Source: an uncultured Clostridia bacterium (GTDB taxonomy: Bacteria; Bacillota; Clostridia; TANB77; CAG-508). Taken from it: DNA of 64,000 nucleotides. Below the pieces are notes generated by a model. The model made no database searches, was not told where the DNA came from, and saw only the letters and a program-made list of their open reading frames with translations. A program made the translations under genes and the position numbers. Shown in pieces: positions 8,968 to 18,698 of the stretch (the stretch's first letter is position 1; each line of letters begins with the position of its first letter). The DNA lies in assembly GCA_944387435.1 (NCBI GenBank), contig CALXEW010000001.1, forward strand, positions 62,001 through 126,000. Direction: 5' to 3'.

Positions 8968-9159
8968 TTAATTATTTCCTAAAAAACTCATTAATTTTTG
9001 TTTTGTGTTTAATGCATCTTGCGCTGATTTTGTAAACATTTGCTTAATTTGTGGGTCAACTGCCTGCCCTGCATATGTGTTTAATTTTTGATATGTTGTT
9101 TCATGTGCTCCTATTAAATGTCTTAAATGTTGTAATTCCACTTGATTTAAATCTGGCAT
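8968..9159 (-). CDS. small CotF-like spore coat protein
   Basis: A 63-residue helical protein (MPDLNQVELQHLRHLIGAHE...) resembling the N-terminal half of the Coat F domain. The upstream start at 9177 is unlikely because GGAAGG lies inside those codons, 6 nt ahead of the ATG at 9159. It is paired with the downstream 81-residue CotF-like gene; small tandem CotF-like pairs are common in Clostridia. It is probably made during sporulation, but no sporulation promoter was recognised with confidence. Confidence 0.7.
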   Translation of the reverse strand: MPDLNQVELQHLRHLIGAHETTYQKLNTYAGQAVDPQIKQMFTKSAQDALNTKQKLMSFLGNN

Positions 9160-9221
9160 ATTTATCCTTCCTTTCATTTAAAATCTAAATGTATTATTTC
9201 CAATTTTTATACTTTTATGCA

Positions 9222-9257
9222 AAAAAATAAAAACAGAAAACTCTGTCTTTATTTTTT
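9222..9257. terminator. terminator downstream of the deoxyribonucleotidase gene
   Basis: AAAAATAAA-ACAGA pairs with TCTGT-TTTATTTTT around AAAC, giving T runs on both strands. It separates the nucleotidase gene from the CotF pair. Confidence 0.65.
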
Positions 9258-9264
9258 GTTGTTA

Positions 9265-9822
9265 TTATAATAAAATTTTTTCAACATCTTTCCAATTATT
9301 TACTCTTACAAAGTTATTTTCTTTTAGTTCTTGTTCTGACATGTTTTTGTTATGATATGCAGTAAATAATAATTTTAATCTCGCTTTTCCTATTAATTTT
9401 TTAGGACTATCATCAATTCTAATATCTGCTTCTAATAATTCTTTATTAGAAATAAATATAAATTTATGAGGATCAATAAATGGAAAGTTCTCAATTAAAA
9501 AGTTATATTTATCATTTAATGTTTTTCCTGATACTTGTGGTGCATCTCTAAAAACATATGCTGTTGCTATGTATAGGTCATATTTCTCGTTTAGTTTTTC
9601 TAATGTTTCTTTTGCACCTTCTACGATATTTGCATAATCATATACATTGTTATTTGAATAGAATTCTACCCATTCATCCATTCTATCTTTTGGTATTAAA
9701 TCATTTATGTAATAGCTTTCAGCATTTTCTTGTGTATAATTTGTTCCTAAAAATTCATTTATCATTCTTATGAATCCTTTTTCTGCTATAACATCATCCA
9801 TATCAACTATTAACTTTTCCAT
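9265..9822 (-). CDS. 5'(3')-deoxyribonucleotidase-like HAD phosphatase
   Basis: HAD-superfamily phosphatase of the NT5C type, expected to dephosphorylate deoxyribonucleoside monophosphates. The 185 residues contain motif I VDMDDVIA (6-13) with both nucleophile and acid Asp, a motif II-like segment LYIATAYVF, and motif III/IV DIRIDDSPKKLIG. The ATG follows a GGTGATAG site. It begins 8 nt after the pcrA stop codon, so both are probably in one operon. Substrate is inferred from the family only. Confidence 0.75.
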   Translation of the reverse strand: MEKLIVDMDDVIAEKGFIRMINEFLGTNYTQENAESYYINDLIPKDRMDEWVEFYSNNNVYDYANIVEGAKETLEKLNEKYDLYIATAYVFRDAPQVSGKTLNDKYNFLIENFPFIDPHKFIFISNKELLEADIRIDDSPKKLIGKARLKLLFTAYHNKNMSEQELKENNFVRVNNWKDVEKILL

Positions 9823-9830
9823 TCTATCAC

Positions 9831-12143
9831 CTACTCTATTACTTCTAGATTAGCAAACTTGGCCATAAGCCTTTTATGCCCTACTTTATCAAAACTAATA
9901 TCTACTTTTAAATCTTCTCCTTCTGGTTCCACTTTATTTATTGTACCTTCGCCAAACTTCTTGTGAAATATTCTAACCCCTTCTTTATATTGAGATAAAT
10001 CAACAGTAGTACTACTTTTCTTTTTATTTAAACCACTTAAGAAACTTTCTGCCGTCCTAAACATAAAATTATTATTGTTACCTTTGCTTGCTGCTACGAC
10101 TGTTTCTTTTGGCTCTACTTTATAGCTTTTTACTTTTCCCGCATTTTGACCACTATATGTCCAATTATAAGGGGAATCTTTAAACATTCTATCTTTATTA
10201 GATGTTTCTCCAAATGCTTCTTCATATCCTTCTAGTAAATCTTCGGGAATTTCTTTTAAAAATCTAGATACTTGGTTATAACTTGTTGACCCAAATATAG
10301 TTCTTTGTTTGCTACAAGTTAAAAATAAATGTTCTTTTGCTCTAGTTATTCCAACATAGCATAAACGTCTTTCTTCTTCTAACTCTTTTGGTTCAGATAT
10401 TGATTTATATCCTGGGAATATTCCCTCTTCCATTCCTACTAAAAATACTACCGGGAACTCTAATCCTTTAGCACTATGTAAAGTCATTAATGTAACATAG
10501 TCTGCATCTTCATCTAAATCATCAATATCACTAGATAATGTTATTCCTTCCAAAAACTCTCTTAGTCCATTTTCCGCTTCTTGTTCTTCAAATTCTATTG
10601 CTACTGTTAAAAATTCGTCTAAGTTTTCTATTCTATTTTCCGCTTCTATTGTATTTTCATTTTGAAGAGCTTTAGTATAACCTGTTTTCTTTAAAGTTTC
10701 TTTAATTAATTCTGAAATAGGCATTTCATCTTTCTTTGCTTTTAACTCTTCAATTGCATTTACAAATTCTCTTGAATTTAAAAATACTCTATTTAGACCA
10801 AATTCATCTGCTTTTTTAATTATTTCATACATAGGAATTTCTGTTTCATTAGATAAAGCTTCTATTTTATCTAAACTTGTTTTTCCTATTCCTCTTTTAG
10901 GTTCATTTATTATTCTTCTTAAACTTAAATTATCATTTGAGTTTTGTATTAATCTTAAATATGCAATAATATCTTTAATTTCTTTTCTTTCATAGAATTT
11001 TAAGCCGCCAATTATTTTATATGGTATGTTTTCTCTTCTTAAAATATCTTCTATTGCTCTGGATTGAGTATTCATTCTATAGAGAATAGCAAAATCTTGA
11101 TATTTATAATATTCTTCTCTTTTTAAATGTTCTATTTGTTCCACAATATAACTTGCTTCATCATATTCATTATCTGCTTGATATACTTTTGGTAAATTTC
11201 CTTCTTCATTTTGAGTCCATAATTCTTTTTTATATTTTACTTCATTGTTTTTAATAACACTGTTTGCTGCTTTTAATATATTTCCCGTACAACGATAATT
11301 TTGTTCCAGTTTTATTATTTTCGTTCCTGGAAAATCTTTCTCGAAATTTAGTATGTTAGAGATATCTGCTCCTCTAAATGAATAAATTCCTTGGTCATTA
11401 TCTCCAACAACTGTTATATTTTTATATCTTGATGCTAAAATAGTAACTAATGTGAACTGTGATTTATTTGTATCTTGATACTCATCTACTAAAACATATT
11501 TGAATTTATTACTATAATATTCTCTTATATCTTCATTTTCTTGTAATATTTTTATTGTATAATTTATAATATCATCAAAATCAATTGCATTATTTTCTTT
11601 TAATCTCTTTTGATATAATCCATAAACTTCTGAAATCTTTTCTTTTCTAAAATCTCCATTTGCCCTTAAAGTATATTGGTCCGGTTCTAACATTTCATTT
11701 TTTGCATTACTAATTTCTGATAAAACGCTTCTTTCATTAAATAATTTATCATCTATATTTAAATCTTTTAAACAATTTTTTACTAAAGTTCTTTGATCTG
11801 TTGTGTCAAATATAATAAAAGATGTATCAAATCCAATTCTATCTATAAACCTTCTTAAAATTCTTACACAAATAGAGTGAAATGTTCCCATCCAAATATC
11901 AGCTGCCTCATCTCCAACTAAATTTGCAATTCTTTCTTTCATCTCATTTGCTGCTTTATTTGTAAATGTAATTGCTAAGATATCCCAAGGTTTTACTCCT
12001 TTTTCTTTTATTAAATATGCAATTTTATGTGTTAATACTTTTGTTTTTCCGCTTCCTGCACCTGCTATTACTAAGCAAGGGCCTTCTGTATTTACTACAG
12101 CTTCGTATTGTTTATCGTTTAATCCTTCTAATATTTCTGACAT
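9831..12143 (-). CDS. pcrA: ATP-dependent DNA helicase PcrA
   Basis: Superfamily 1A 3'-5' helicase used in repair and in plasmid and replication-fork processing. The 770-residue protein shows the Q-motif region (LNDKQYEAV), Walker A AGAGSGKT (27-34), motif Ia TFTNKAANEM, Walker B VDEYQDT, motif III GDNDQGIYSFRGAD, motif IV YRMNTQSRAIE, motif V TLHSAKGLEFPVVFLVG, motif VI YVGITRAKEHL, and the PcrA-type C-terminal KVGHKRLMAKFANLEVIE region that binds RNA polymerase. Length is standard. Starts at ATG with a GGGAAAA context. Confidence 0.96.
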   Translation of the reverse strand: MSEILEGLNDKQYEAVVNTEGPCLVIAGAGSGKTKVLTHKIAYLIKEKGVKPWDILAITFTNKAANEMKERIANLVGDEAADIWMGTFHSICVRILRRFIDRIGFDTSFIIFDTTDQRTLVKNCLKDLNIDDKLFNERSVLSEISNAKNEMLEPDQYTLRANGDFRKEKISEVYGLYQKRLKENNAIDFDDIINYTIKILQENEDIREYYSNKFKYVLVDEYQDTNKSQFTLVTILASRYKNITVVGDNDQGIYSFRGADISNILNFEKDFPGTKIIKLEQNYRCTGNILKAANSVIKNNEVKYKKELWTQNEEGNLPKVYQADNEYDEASYIVEQIEHLKREEYYKYQDFAILYRMNTQSRAIEDILRRENIPYKIIGGLKFYERKEIKDIIAYLRLIQNSNDNLSLRRIINEPKRGIGKTSLDKIEALSNETEIPMYEIIKKADEFGLNRVFLNSREFVNAIEELKAKKDEMPISELIKETLKKTGYTKALQNENTIEAENRIENLDEFLTVAIEFEEQEAENGLREFLEGITLSSDIDDLDEDADYVTLMTLHSAKGLEFPVVFLVGMEEGIFPGYKSISEPKELEEERRLCYVGITRAKEHLFLTCSKQRTIFGSTSYNQVSRFLKEIPEDLLEGYEEAFGETSNKDRMFKDSPYNWTYSGQNAGKVKSYKVEPKETVVAASKGNNNNFMFRTAESFLSGLNKKKSSTTVDLSQYKEGVRIFHKKFGEGTINKVEPEGEDLKVDISFDKVGHKRLMAKFANLEVIE

Positions 12144-12229
12144 TTATTTTTCCCTTTCTCTTTTTAATTTTGACTTTTTTTATTATATCAACATGTCCAA
12201 TTCTTTACAAGCGAACAAAACAAATTTTT

Positions 12230-12700
12230 CTATTTTTTATTTATCTTTTTTAATAATAATTCTATACACTCACTAATCTCTTTACTACATTCTAAATATG
12301 TTTCTTTATCATATCCCCAAGGGTCTGCTATATCTATCTTATCATGATTTGGTTCGTTATATTCTACATATTCTTTCATGGTAAAAACTTTTCCTTTTAA
12401 TTCTGGATATAATTCTAAAACATCTCTTTTATGGTATCTAGTAGCACATAATATTAAATCCATATCTTTAATGTTTGAATTTCTAATATTGCTTGCTCTA
12501 TGTTTTTCTAAATTAACATCATAGTAATTTTTCATGATGTATTTTGCTTCCCATGTAGATTCTTCTCCATTATATGCATGCACTCCACATGAATACACTT
12601 TTACATTTTCTATTTTTAAATCCCTTAATCTCTTTTCTAGCAAATAATGCGCCATTGCACTTCTACATATATTTCCTGTACATACAAACATTATGTTCAT
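12230..12700 (-). CDS. low-molecular-weight protein tyrosine/arginine phosphatase
   Basis: The 156-residue protein opens with the catalytic P-loop CTGNICRS (Cys7, Arg13, Ser14) and has the general acid in DPWG (Asp126), as in the LMW-PTP family. In Firmicutes this family includes YwlE (protein-arginine phosphatase) and YfkJ/YwqE-associated tyrosine phosphatases; sequence alone does not decide. It is preceded by its own promoter. Length is normal for the family. Confidence 0.88.
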   Translation of the reverse strand: MNIMFVCTGNICRSAMAHYLLEKRLRDLKIENVKVYSCGVHAYNGEESTWEAKYIMKNYYDVNLEKHRASNIRNSNIKDMDLILCATRYHKRDVLELYPELKGKVFTMKEYVEYNEPNHDKIDIADPWGYDKETYLECSKEISECIELLLKKINKK

Positions 12701-12738
12701 ATAAATTGTACCTCCTATTTCTCTACTTTTACATTATT

Positions 12739-12767
12739 ATTATAAGGTATACTTTATTGTATATCAA
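12739..12767 (-). promoter_or_regulatory. promoter for the LMW phosphatase gene
   Basis: Minus strand: TTGATA (12762-12767), 17-bp spacer, TATAAT (12739-12744), about 39 nt upstream of the ATG. The spacer contains the palindrome-like GTATAC. Confidence 0.55.
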
Positions 12768-12787
12768 CAAATTTATAAATTATATTT

Positions 12788-13528
12788 TTACAACTTAGTA
12801 GCAAAAATTCCTATTATAAAACCTAACATATTTCCAACTGCAGTCATTCTTCCATGATATAAACTATTTGATTCTGGTGTTAGTTCTCCTGATACTATAT
12901 AAAGCATCGCACCTGCTGCAAAACTTAAACAAATTGAAATTACTTGTTCTGAAATAGAACCTACTATTGCTCCAAAAAATGCACCTATTCCTGTTGTTAC
13001 TCCTGATAATATCACATAAAAGATAACCTTTAATGGATTCATTCCACCATTTTTCATAGGAATTGACATAGAAATCCCTTCTGGCACATCATGAAGACAT
13101 ATTGCAATTGCTAGACTTAATCCTAGTTTTAATGAAGATTCAAATCCTGAACCTATCGCTAACCCTTCAGGGAAATTATGTATTGCTAAACCAATAGATA
13201 CTATCATTCCAGTTTTTAGTAATTTACTTTGTTTATTATGTACTTGTACCTTTCCACTAAATTTCTTATCTACCAGCAAATCACAAAAAATCATAGCAAT
13301 TATTCCTAAAATCACTCCAATAATTACTTCTAATATGTTACTAATTTCCAAAGCTTCCGGTATTAAATCAAAACATATTACTGCCATCATTAATCCTGAT
13401 GCTAAAGCTAAGATAAAACTTAAGAACTTATTTGATTGTTTTTTTATAACAACACCTAAAATACCACCCAAGGTTGTTCCAAATGTTCCAAAAAATAATC
13501 CTAAAAGTGTAGTTTTTAATATTTCCAT
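12788..13528 (-). CDS. ZIP family divalent metal transporter
   Basis: The 246-residue protein has about eight hydrophobic segments and both ZIP signature helices with metal-binding His and Glu: HNFPEGLAIG (TM4) and HDVPEGISMSIP (TM5). ZIP proteins import Zn2+ (also Fe2+, Mn2+) into the cytoplasm. The central linker between TM3 and TM4 is short and not His-rich. The gene is monocistronic, with an AAGGAG site before the ATG. The bacterial relative is ZupT-like; the exact metal is not predictable. Confidence 0.88.
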   Translation of the reverse strand: MEILKTTLLGLFFGTFGTTLGGILGVVIKKQSNKFLSFILALASGLMMAVICFDLIPEALEISNILEVIIGVILGIIAMIFCDLLVDKKFSGKVQVHNKQSKLLKTGMIVSIGLAIHNFPEGLAIGSGFESSLKLGLSLAIAICLHDVPEGISMSIPMKNGGMNPLKVIFYVILSGVTTGIGAFFGAIVGSISEQVISICLSFAAGAMLYIVSGELTPESNSLYHGRMTAVGNMLGFIIGIFATKL

Positions 13529-13639
13529 AAATAAAAAACTCCTTACAATTCTATATATTTTAATTTATTGTAAAAAGTTTAATATTATTCTTTACTTTTT
13601 TATGTTTTCAATTAATAATATTTATAAGTCCCATATAAG

Positions 13640-13678
13640 AAAGACTTCTTAAAACATCATTTTCAAGAAGTCTTTTTA
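13640..13678. terminator. terminator downstream of the YfcE-like gene
   Basis: AGACTTCTT pairs with AAGAAGTCT around a 13-15 nt loop, directly next to the stop codon at 13679. The plus-strand side has TTTTTATT. Confidence 0.7.
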
Positions 13679-14233
13679 TTACATTTTCTTATCCAAAACT
13701 TTTTCTTGGATTATATTTCCATCTACATCTTTTAATGTTAATTTATCATTATCTAATATTAAATAACTATGCTCACTATTTTCTTTTGGTAAGGAAATAG
13801 AACCAGGATTTGCAAAAACAATTCCATCTTTTTCTTTAATAAATCCTACATGGAAATGTCCATACATCATGATATCTATTTTTACTCCTAATGGTGGTAA
13901 ATTATCTATATTATATTTATGCCCATGTGTTAAGAATAAATCATATCCATTTACGTTTATTTCAATATTTTCTTTAAAAGGAAATTCTGATATCATTTCA
14001 TCTACTTCTGCATCACAATTACCTTTTACTACTAATAATTTATCTTTTAAAGAATTTAATATTTTAGAAACTTCCATTGGATTATATTCTTGTGTCAAGT
14101 CATTTCTTGGTCCATGATAATATAAGTCTCCTAATAATACTATTTTATCCGGATTTTCCTTTTCTACTATTTCTAATATTTTTTTAGCATAATACCAAGA
14201 ACCATGAATATCAGATACCACTAATAATTTCAT
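13679..14233 (-). CDS. yfcE: YfcE-like metallophosphodiesterase
   Basis: Calcineurin-like phosphodiesterase of the MJ0936/YfcE family. In 184 residues the five metal motifs are visible: SDIHG (7-11), GDLYYHGP, GNCD, THGHKYN and YGHFH. Such enzymes need Mn2+ and hydrolyse phosphodiesters in vitro; the physiological substrate is unknown. The gene starts 1 nt after the prfA stop codon, so the two are co-transcribed and probably translationally coupled. Confidence 0.88.
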   Translation of the reverse strand: MKLLVVSDIHGSWYYAKKILEIVEKENPDKIVLLGDLYYHGPRNDLTQEYNPMEVSKILNSLKDKLLVVKGNCDAEVDEMISEFPFKENIEINVNGYDLFLTHGHKYNIDNLPPLGVKIDIMMYGHFHVGFIKEKDGIVFANPGSISLPKENSEHSYLILDNDKLTLKDVDGNIIQEKVLDKKM

Positions 14234-14234
14234 A

Positions 14235-15296
14235 TTATTCCTCGTCTCCTTTTAATTTTTCCGCCCTATCTGCTGCAATTAAATTATCTATCATTTCATC
14301 TAAATCACCATTTAAGAAGTTTTCCATTTGATAAATACTCATACCTATTCTATGGTCTGTAATTCTTCCTTGAGGATAGTTATATGTTCTTATTTTTTCA
14401 CTTCTATCTCCTGACCCAACTTGAGATTTTCTTGCATTTGCTATAGTACTATCTTGTTTTGCTTTTTCAATTTCATAAAGTTTTGTTCTAAGCATTTTCA
14501 TAGCATTGTCTCTATTTTGGAATTGAGACCTTTCTGTTTGACATTCTACTGTAATCCCTGTAGGAATATGTATTAATCTTACTGCTGAAGATGTTTTATT
14601 AATATGTTGTCCACCAGCTCCTGAAGACCTAAATACTTCCATTTTTATATCTGATTGGTTTATTTCTATTTCTACATCTTCTACAACTGGTAATACTGCA
14701 ACTGTTACTGTTGATGTATGTATTCTTCCACTACTCTCTGTATCTGGAACTCTTTGTACTCTATGTACTCCACTTTCAAATTTTAATCTACTATATACAC
14801 CTTTACCAGTAATCATAAAAGATATTTCTTTATATCCTCCAAGCCCTGTTTCATTTTCATTTAAAACTTCTACTTTCCAATGTTTTTTCTCTGCATACAT
14901 TGAATACATTCTAAATAATGTTCCTGCAAATAACGCTGCTTCTTCTCCACCAGCTCCTGCTCTTATTTCACATATAATGTTTTTGTCATCATCAGGGTCT
15001 TTTGGAATTAATAAGAATTTTAACTCTTCTTCTAATTTTGGTAATTGTTCTTTTTTATCATAATATTCAGCTTCTGCAAGTTCTTTCATTTCTGGGTCAG
15101 TCATCAATTCTTCAGCTTCTTCCATTTCTTTTTTTACTTTTTTATATTCACGAAATTTTTGTACTAGTTCCTCCAAACTAGCATGCTCTTTCATCGCTTT
15201 TTGCCATTCTGTTTGGTTTGAAATTAATTCTGGATCAGCTATCTCTTTTGTCAATTCTTCATACCTTTTTTCAATTGCCTCTAATTTCTCAAACAT
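14235..15296 (-). CDS. prfA: peptide chain release factor 1
   Basis: Class I release factor that ends translation at UAA and UAG. The 353-residue protein has the N-terminal helical domain, the tripeptide anticodon motif PxT (as PDT in [14 protein letters not shown]), and the universal GGQ motif in GAGGQHINK, whose Gln is the usual PrmC methylation target. Length is normal. No frameshift site is present, which fits RF1 rather than RF2. AAAGGAG precedes the ATG. A prmC gene is not adjacent. Confidence 0.97.
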   Translation of the reverse strand: MFEKLEAIEKRYEELTKEIADPELISNQTEWQKAMKEHASLEELVQKFREYKKVKKEMEEAEELMTDPEMKELAEAEYYDKKEQLPKLEEELKFLLIPKDPDDDKNIICEIRAGAGGEEAALFAGTLFRMYSMYAEKKHWKVEVLNENETGLGGYKEISFMITGKGVYSRLKFESGVHRVQRVPDTESSGRIHTSTVTVAVLPVVEDVEIEINQSDIKMEVFRSSGAGGQHINKTSSAVRLIHIPTGITVECQTERSQFQNRDNAMKMLRTKLYEIEKAKQDSTIANARKSQVGSGDRSEKIRTYNYPQGRITDHRIGMSIYQMENFLNGDLDEMIDNLIAADRAEKLKGDEE

Positions 15297-15385
15297 ATAA
15301 ATTTCTCCTTTACAATTTTTAACAACAATTATTATACTACATTTTAAGCTTTATTACAAGACTAATTTTAGGCAATGTATAAATA

Positions 15386-15425
15386 AAAAACATAGCAATA
15401 AAATAATAATTATTACTATGTTTTT
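15386..15425. terminator. terminator downstream of the YhaN-like gene
   Basis: AAAAACATAG pairs with CTATGTTTTT around an AT-rich loop, 12 nt past the stop codon of the ATPase gene at 15438. Confidence 0.7.
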
Positions 15426-15437
15426 CATTTTTTATTA

Positions 15438-17402
15438 TTACATTTCATAATAATTAAATTCTATATTATCTTTTTCTAATATCTCTTTTTCTCTATTTGT
15501 GCAAGTTAATAATATTACTTGATGTTCTTTAAATTTATCATTCACATATTTTAATATATTTTCTAATCTTTCTTCATCAAAATATGCAAAAGCTTCATCT
15601 AATATTATTGGCATACTTTCTTCTGATAAATCTTCTATCATTGATAATCTTAATGATAAATATAATTGGTCAATTGTACCTACACTTAGTTTAGAGGCTG
15701 TAACATATTCACCATTTGGAAGTTTTACTATTAAACCAACTTCATCATTAAACCTTACATTAGTATACTTTCCATTTGTTATGCTAGAAATATTTTTAGA
15801 TAACTCCTCTGTAAACTTAGGGGTAACTGTATTTTTCATTTCTTCATATGCATTTGTTAAAACTTCTTTTGCTAAATTAAAACTTTCATTATTTTTTCTT
15901 AAAGTTAACATCTTATTATTATTGTTAACTAATTCTTCTTCTATTTTTGATAAATTATCTAATTTTGGTTCTATATTTTTTTGGTCTAATTCCAATTTAT
16001 GAAGTTCTATATTTTTATTGTTTATTTTATTTTGCATATTTTCTACTTCATAATTTATATTTTCTAAATTAATTAAATTATTTAATTTAGAATTTTCTAT
16101 TTTTCCTAAATATTTATTTTTTATTTTTTCTTTTTCTAAATTAATTTTTAAATTAAAATTATTTTTTAAATTATTTAATTTATTTTCAGTTTCTAAATTA
16201 TTATTTTCTAATAATTTTATTTCTTGTTCTAAATTATTTATTTCTGAATTTACATTATTAAATAATTCTTGTTTTTTATTTTCTTCTAATTCTTCTTTTT
16301 TTATTTTTTTATTTAATTTATTTTTTAAATAAATAGAAAAAATTAAAACCATTGGCACTGTAAGAAGAAAAATATAATTAAATATTTTATTTTTTATAAA
16401 AATAAATTGTATTACATTAATTAATATTACTAAAATAAATATTAAAATTATTTTTTTATTTAATTTATTTTTTTCTCTATTTATTTTTTTGTTATTTTTT
16501 GATTTATCAAAATTATTTTCTAAAATATTTTTATTATTATTTCTTATTTCTTCTATTTTATTTTTTACTGCATTTATTTTTTCATTATTTTCATTTTTTA
16601 TATTTTCTTGGATTTTTATTTTTTCTCTTTCTATTTTTTCTTTTTCATTTAATAATTTAATTTCTTTTAATAAATTATTTTCATTTTCTAATTTTGATAT
16701 TTCTTCTTTTAAATTATTTCTATTTTCTTCTATTTCATATTTAAAATTTTCATATTTAGATAATTCATTTTTTTGAGTTTCTAATTCTTCTATTTTTCTA
16801 GCAGTTACGTTTATTGGTTTTTCCCTAGAGTTTGATGTTCCAACTTCATTTAATTGTCTTCTATTTATTCTATCTATCGCTCTTTTAAATGAAACATTAT
16901 CTTCTCCAGTTCCCACTAAGTTTGCTATTTTTTGCACTAACATACTTTGCTGTTTACTTTCTAACTCTACTTCCTTTTGTCCTACTACCATTGTAGATAA
17001 AAATAAATCTTCATCTACTTTTGTTTGCTCATAAAAAAATTGATTTCCATTTGTTTTATCTATATTAAATTCTTTTGATATATCTTCTTTTCTTTCATTA
17101 TAAATATTAGGATTTTTCTTTTTAAAATCTCTATGTATTTCATATTTTGTCTTATCATTTAATTCATATTCAATATTTCCTGAAAATTCTTCACCACTCC
17201 ATGGCTTGTATCTATCATAGTCCGAATATTCTTTTCCTTTTTTATTTTTAGATATGCCATAAAAACTATTTATTATGAATCTTAAAAGTGTAGATTTTCC
17301 CGCTTCATTTTTTCCATATATTATATTTATACCATCTTTTAAGTCTATTTCTTTATCTTTTAATTTTCCATAAGAATTTATTTTTATTTTATTAATTTTC
17401 AA
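15438..17402 (-). CDS. YhaN-like SMC/Rad50-type ATPase with membrane hairpin
   Basis: Rad50/SbcC-type ABC ATPase expected to work with the adjacent SbcD-like nuclease on DNA ends. The 654 residues begin with an ATPase N-lobe with Walker A YGKNEAGKST (29-38), then a long coiled coil. The C-lobe carries the signature LSVGTIDQLYLSLRLS and Walker B IILDEAFAYFDEE. Two strongly hydrophobic segments (about 318-336 and 340-360) interrupt the coil, so the protein is probably membrane-tethered, as reported for YhaN-type proteins. The start is TTG at 17402 with AGAGGTG 5 nt upstream, 11 nt after the nuclease stop codon. The coiled-coil part is extremely AT-rich (Asn, Lys, Ile). Confidence 0.85.
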   Translation of the reverse strand: MKINKIKINSYGKLKDKEIDLKDGINIIYGKNEAGKSTLLRFIINSFYGISKNKKGKEYSDYDRYKPWSGEEFSGNIEYELNDKTKYEIHRDFKKKNPNIYNERKEDISKEFNIDKTNGNQFFYEQTKVDEDLFLSTMVVGQKEVELESKQQSMLVQKIANLVGTGEDNVSFKRAIDRINRRQLNEVGTSNSREKPINVTARKIEELETQKNELSKYENFKYEIEENRNNLKEEISKLENENNLLKEIKLLNEKEKIEREKIKIQENIKNENNEKINAVKNKIEEIRNNNKNILENNFDKSKNNKKINREKNKLNKKIILIFILVILINVIQFIFIKNKIFNYIFLLTVPMVLIFSIYLKNKLNKKIKKEELEENKKQELFNNVNSEINNLEQEIKLLENNNLETENKLNNLKNNFNLKINLEKEKIKNKYLGKIENSKLNNLINLENINYEVENMQNKINNKNIELHKLELDQKNIEPKLDNLSKIEEELVNNNNKMLTLRKNNESFNLAKEVLTNAYEEMKNTVTPKFTEELSKNISSITNGKYTNVRFNDEVGLIVKLPNGEYVTASKLSVGTIDQLYLSLRLSMIEDLSEESMPIILDEAFAYFDEERLENILKYVNDKFKEHQVILLTCTNREKEILEKDNIEFNYYEM

Positions 17403-17413
17403 AATATCACCTC

Positions 17414-18484
17414 TTATCTCAATGCATCTAAGCCTATTTCTATTGCTTTTTCTAGTATTTCCTTTTTTCCTACATCATTTTCGCTTTCTAATTTTTCAAT
17501 CATCTCTTTTACAAATAATCCTCTTAATGTACTTTCATTTGCTATTTTCTCCAAATTTCTTGCTACCTTTGTTTCATCTTTTATTTTTATAATTCTATCA
17601 TTTTGAATATATTTTAATATATCATATTTATCTATTTCAAAATTTCTTTCACCTACAAGTACTATTTCCACATATTCATTTGGATTAATATTTAAACTGT
17701 TTATAGTTTCAATTAATTCCTCTTTTGAGCCTAAGTTATCCACATTTATTTCACTAATTGTGAATTCTTCATCATCTAACGGTACAAATTCTAGTTTTAA
17801 ATCTCCATCAAGATTTCCTACTATCATTCCATGCTTTCCAAGTTCATCAAATCCAAGAGAAATTGTAGAACCAGGATATACTATTTTTTTATATTCATAA
17901 TCTGCCTTATGAATATGACCTAATGCCACATAGTCAAATCCTTTTTCTAATAATATTTTTTTAGATATAGGATTATATGGTTTGTCATCTTTTTTTGCAC
18001 CATCTAAATTTCCGTGTATTACTAAAATATTTGGCTTTTCGTTTTGTTCAACTAAAACATCTCCAAGACCACAATCATTACAATAAAAATCATCAAAGCT
18101 ATAACCATAAATATTACAATCACTTTCTTCTACTTTTTCTATAAAAGAGTCAAATATTTTTACATTTTCATTCCAATTAAATTTATTGTAATATGAATTT
18201 TTTACTTTTGGGTCATGGTTCCCTGCTGCTATATATATTTTTGTTTTAGGTATTTCTTTAAATAAATTATTTATATATTCAATACTAGATTGTTTTATAT
18301 ATTTATGCTCATATAAATCTCCCGATATAAAGAAATATTCAATATTATTTTCTTTAATATATTCTATTATTTTCTTAAAAACTTTTCTTTGTTCTAGCCT
18401 TCTTAAATCTCCCATTATATCTTTATCTGACAAATTTACAAATGGACTATCAAAATGCATGTCTGCAATATGAATGAATTTCAT
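17414..18484 (-). CDS. YhaO/SbcD-like DNA exonuclease
   Basis: Mre11/SbcD-type metallophosphoesterase, the nuclease partner of the downstream ATPase. In 356 residues the metal motifs are ADMHFDSP (7-14), SGDLYEH, GNHDPK, VIHGNLDG and LGHIHKAD. The second part, after about residue 240, is the capping domain. AGAGGTG precedes the ATG. The pairing and order (nuclease, then ATPase) match yhaO-yhaN of Firmicutes better than sbcDC, where the ATPase is much longer. Confidence 0.87.
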   Translation of the reverse strand: MKFIHIADMHFDSPFVNLSDKDIMGDLRRLEQRKVFKKIIEYIKENNIEYFFISGDLYEHKYIKQSSIEYINNLFKEIPKTKIYIAAGNHDPKVKNSYYNKFNWNENVKIFDSFIEKVEESDCNIYGYSFDDFYCNDCGLGDVLVEQNEKPNILVIHGNLDGAKKDDKPYNPISKKILLEKGFDYVALGHIHKADYEYKKIVYPGSTISLGFDELGKHGMIVGNLDGDLKLEFVPLDDEEFTISEINVDNLGSKEELIETINSLNINPNEYVEIVLVGERNFEIDKYDILKYIQNDRIIKIKDETKVARNLEKIANESTLRGLFVKEMIEKLESENDVGKKEILEKAIEIGLDALR

Positions 18485-18589
18485 CTTTACACCTCTTTTT
18501 TATACTTTCCTATTTCTTATATCACGTCGAACATATTTTTGCAAGTACTTTTAAAGAAAAATATTTTTTACAAAGTCAAAAATAAAAAA

Positions 18590-18624
18590 GTATAGATAAA
18601 AGAATTTTTTCCAATTATCTATAC
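18590..18624. terminator. terminator-like hairpin between the GLUG gene and the nuclease gene
   Basis: GTATAGATAA pairs with TTATCTATAC around a 15-nt loop, followed by CCTTTATTTTATT. It lies 75 nt past the end of the GLUG reading frame (18699) and upstream of the nuclease gene. Confidence 0.55.
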
Positions 18625-18698
18625 CTTTATTTTATTAAAATTTATAATGTTGTTTTTAATATATTTTATATTTGGTTTTAAAATCTAATTTCTAATTT

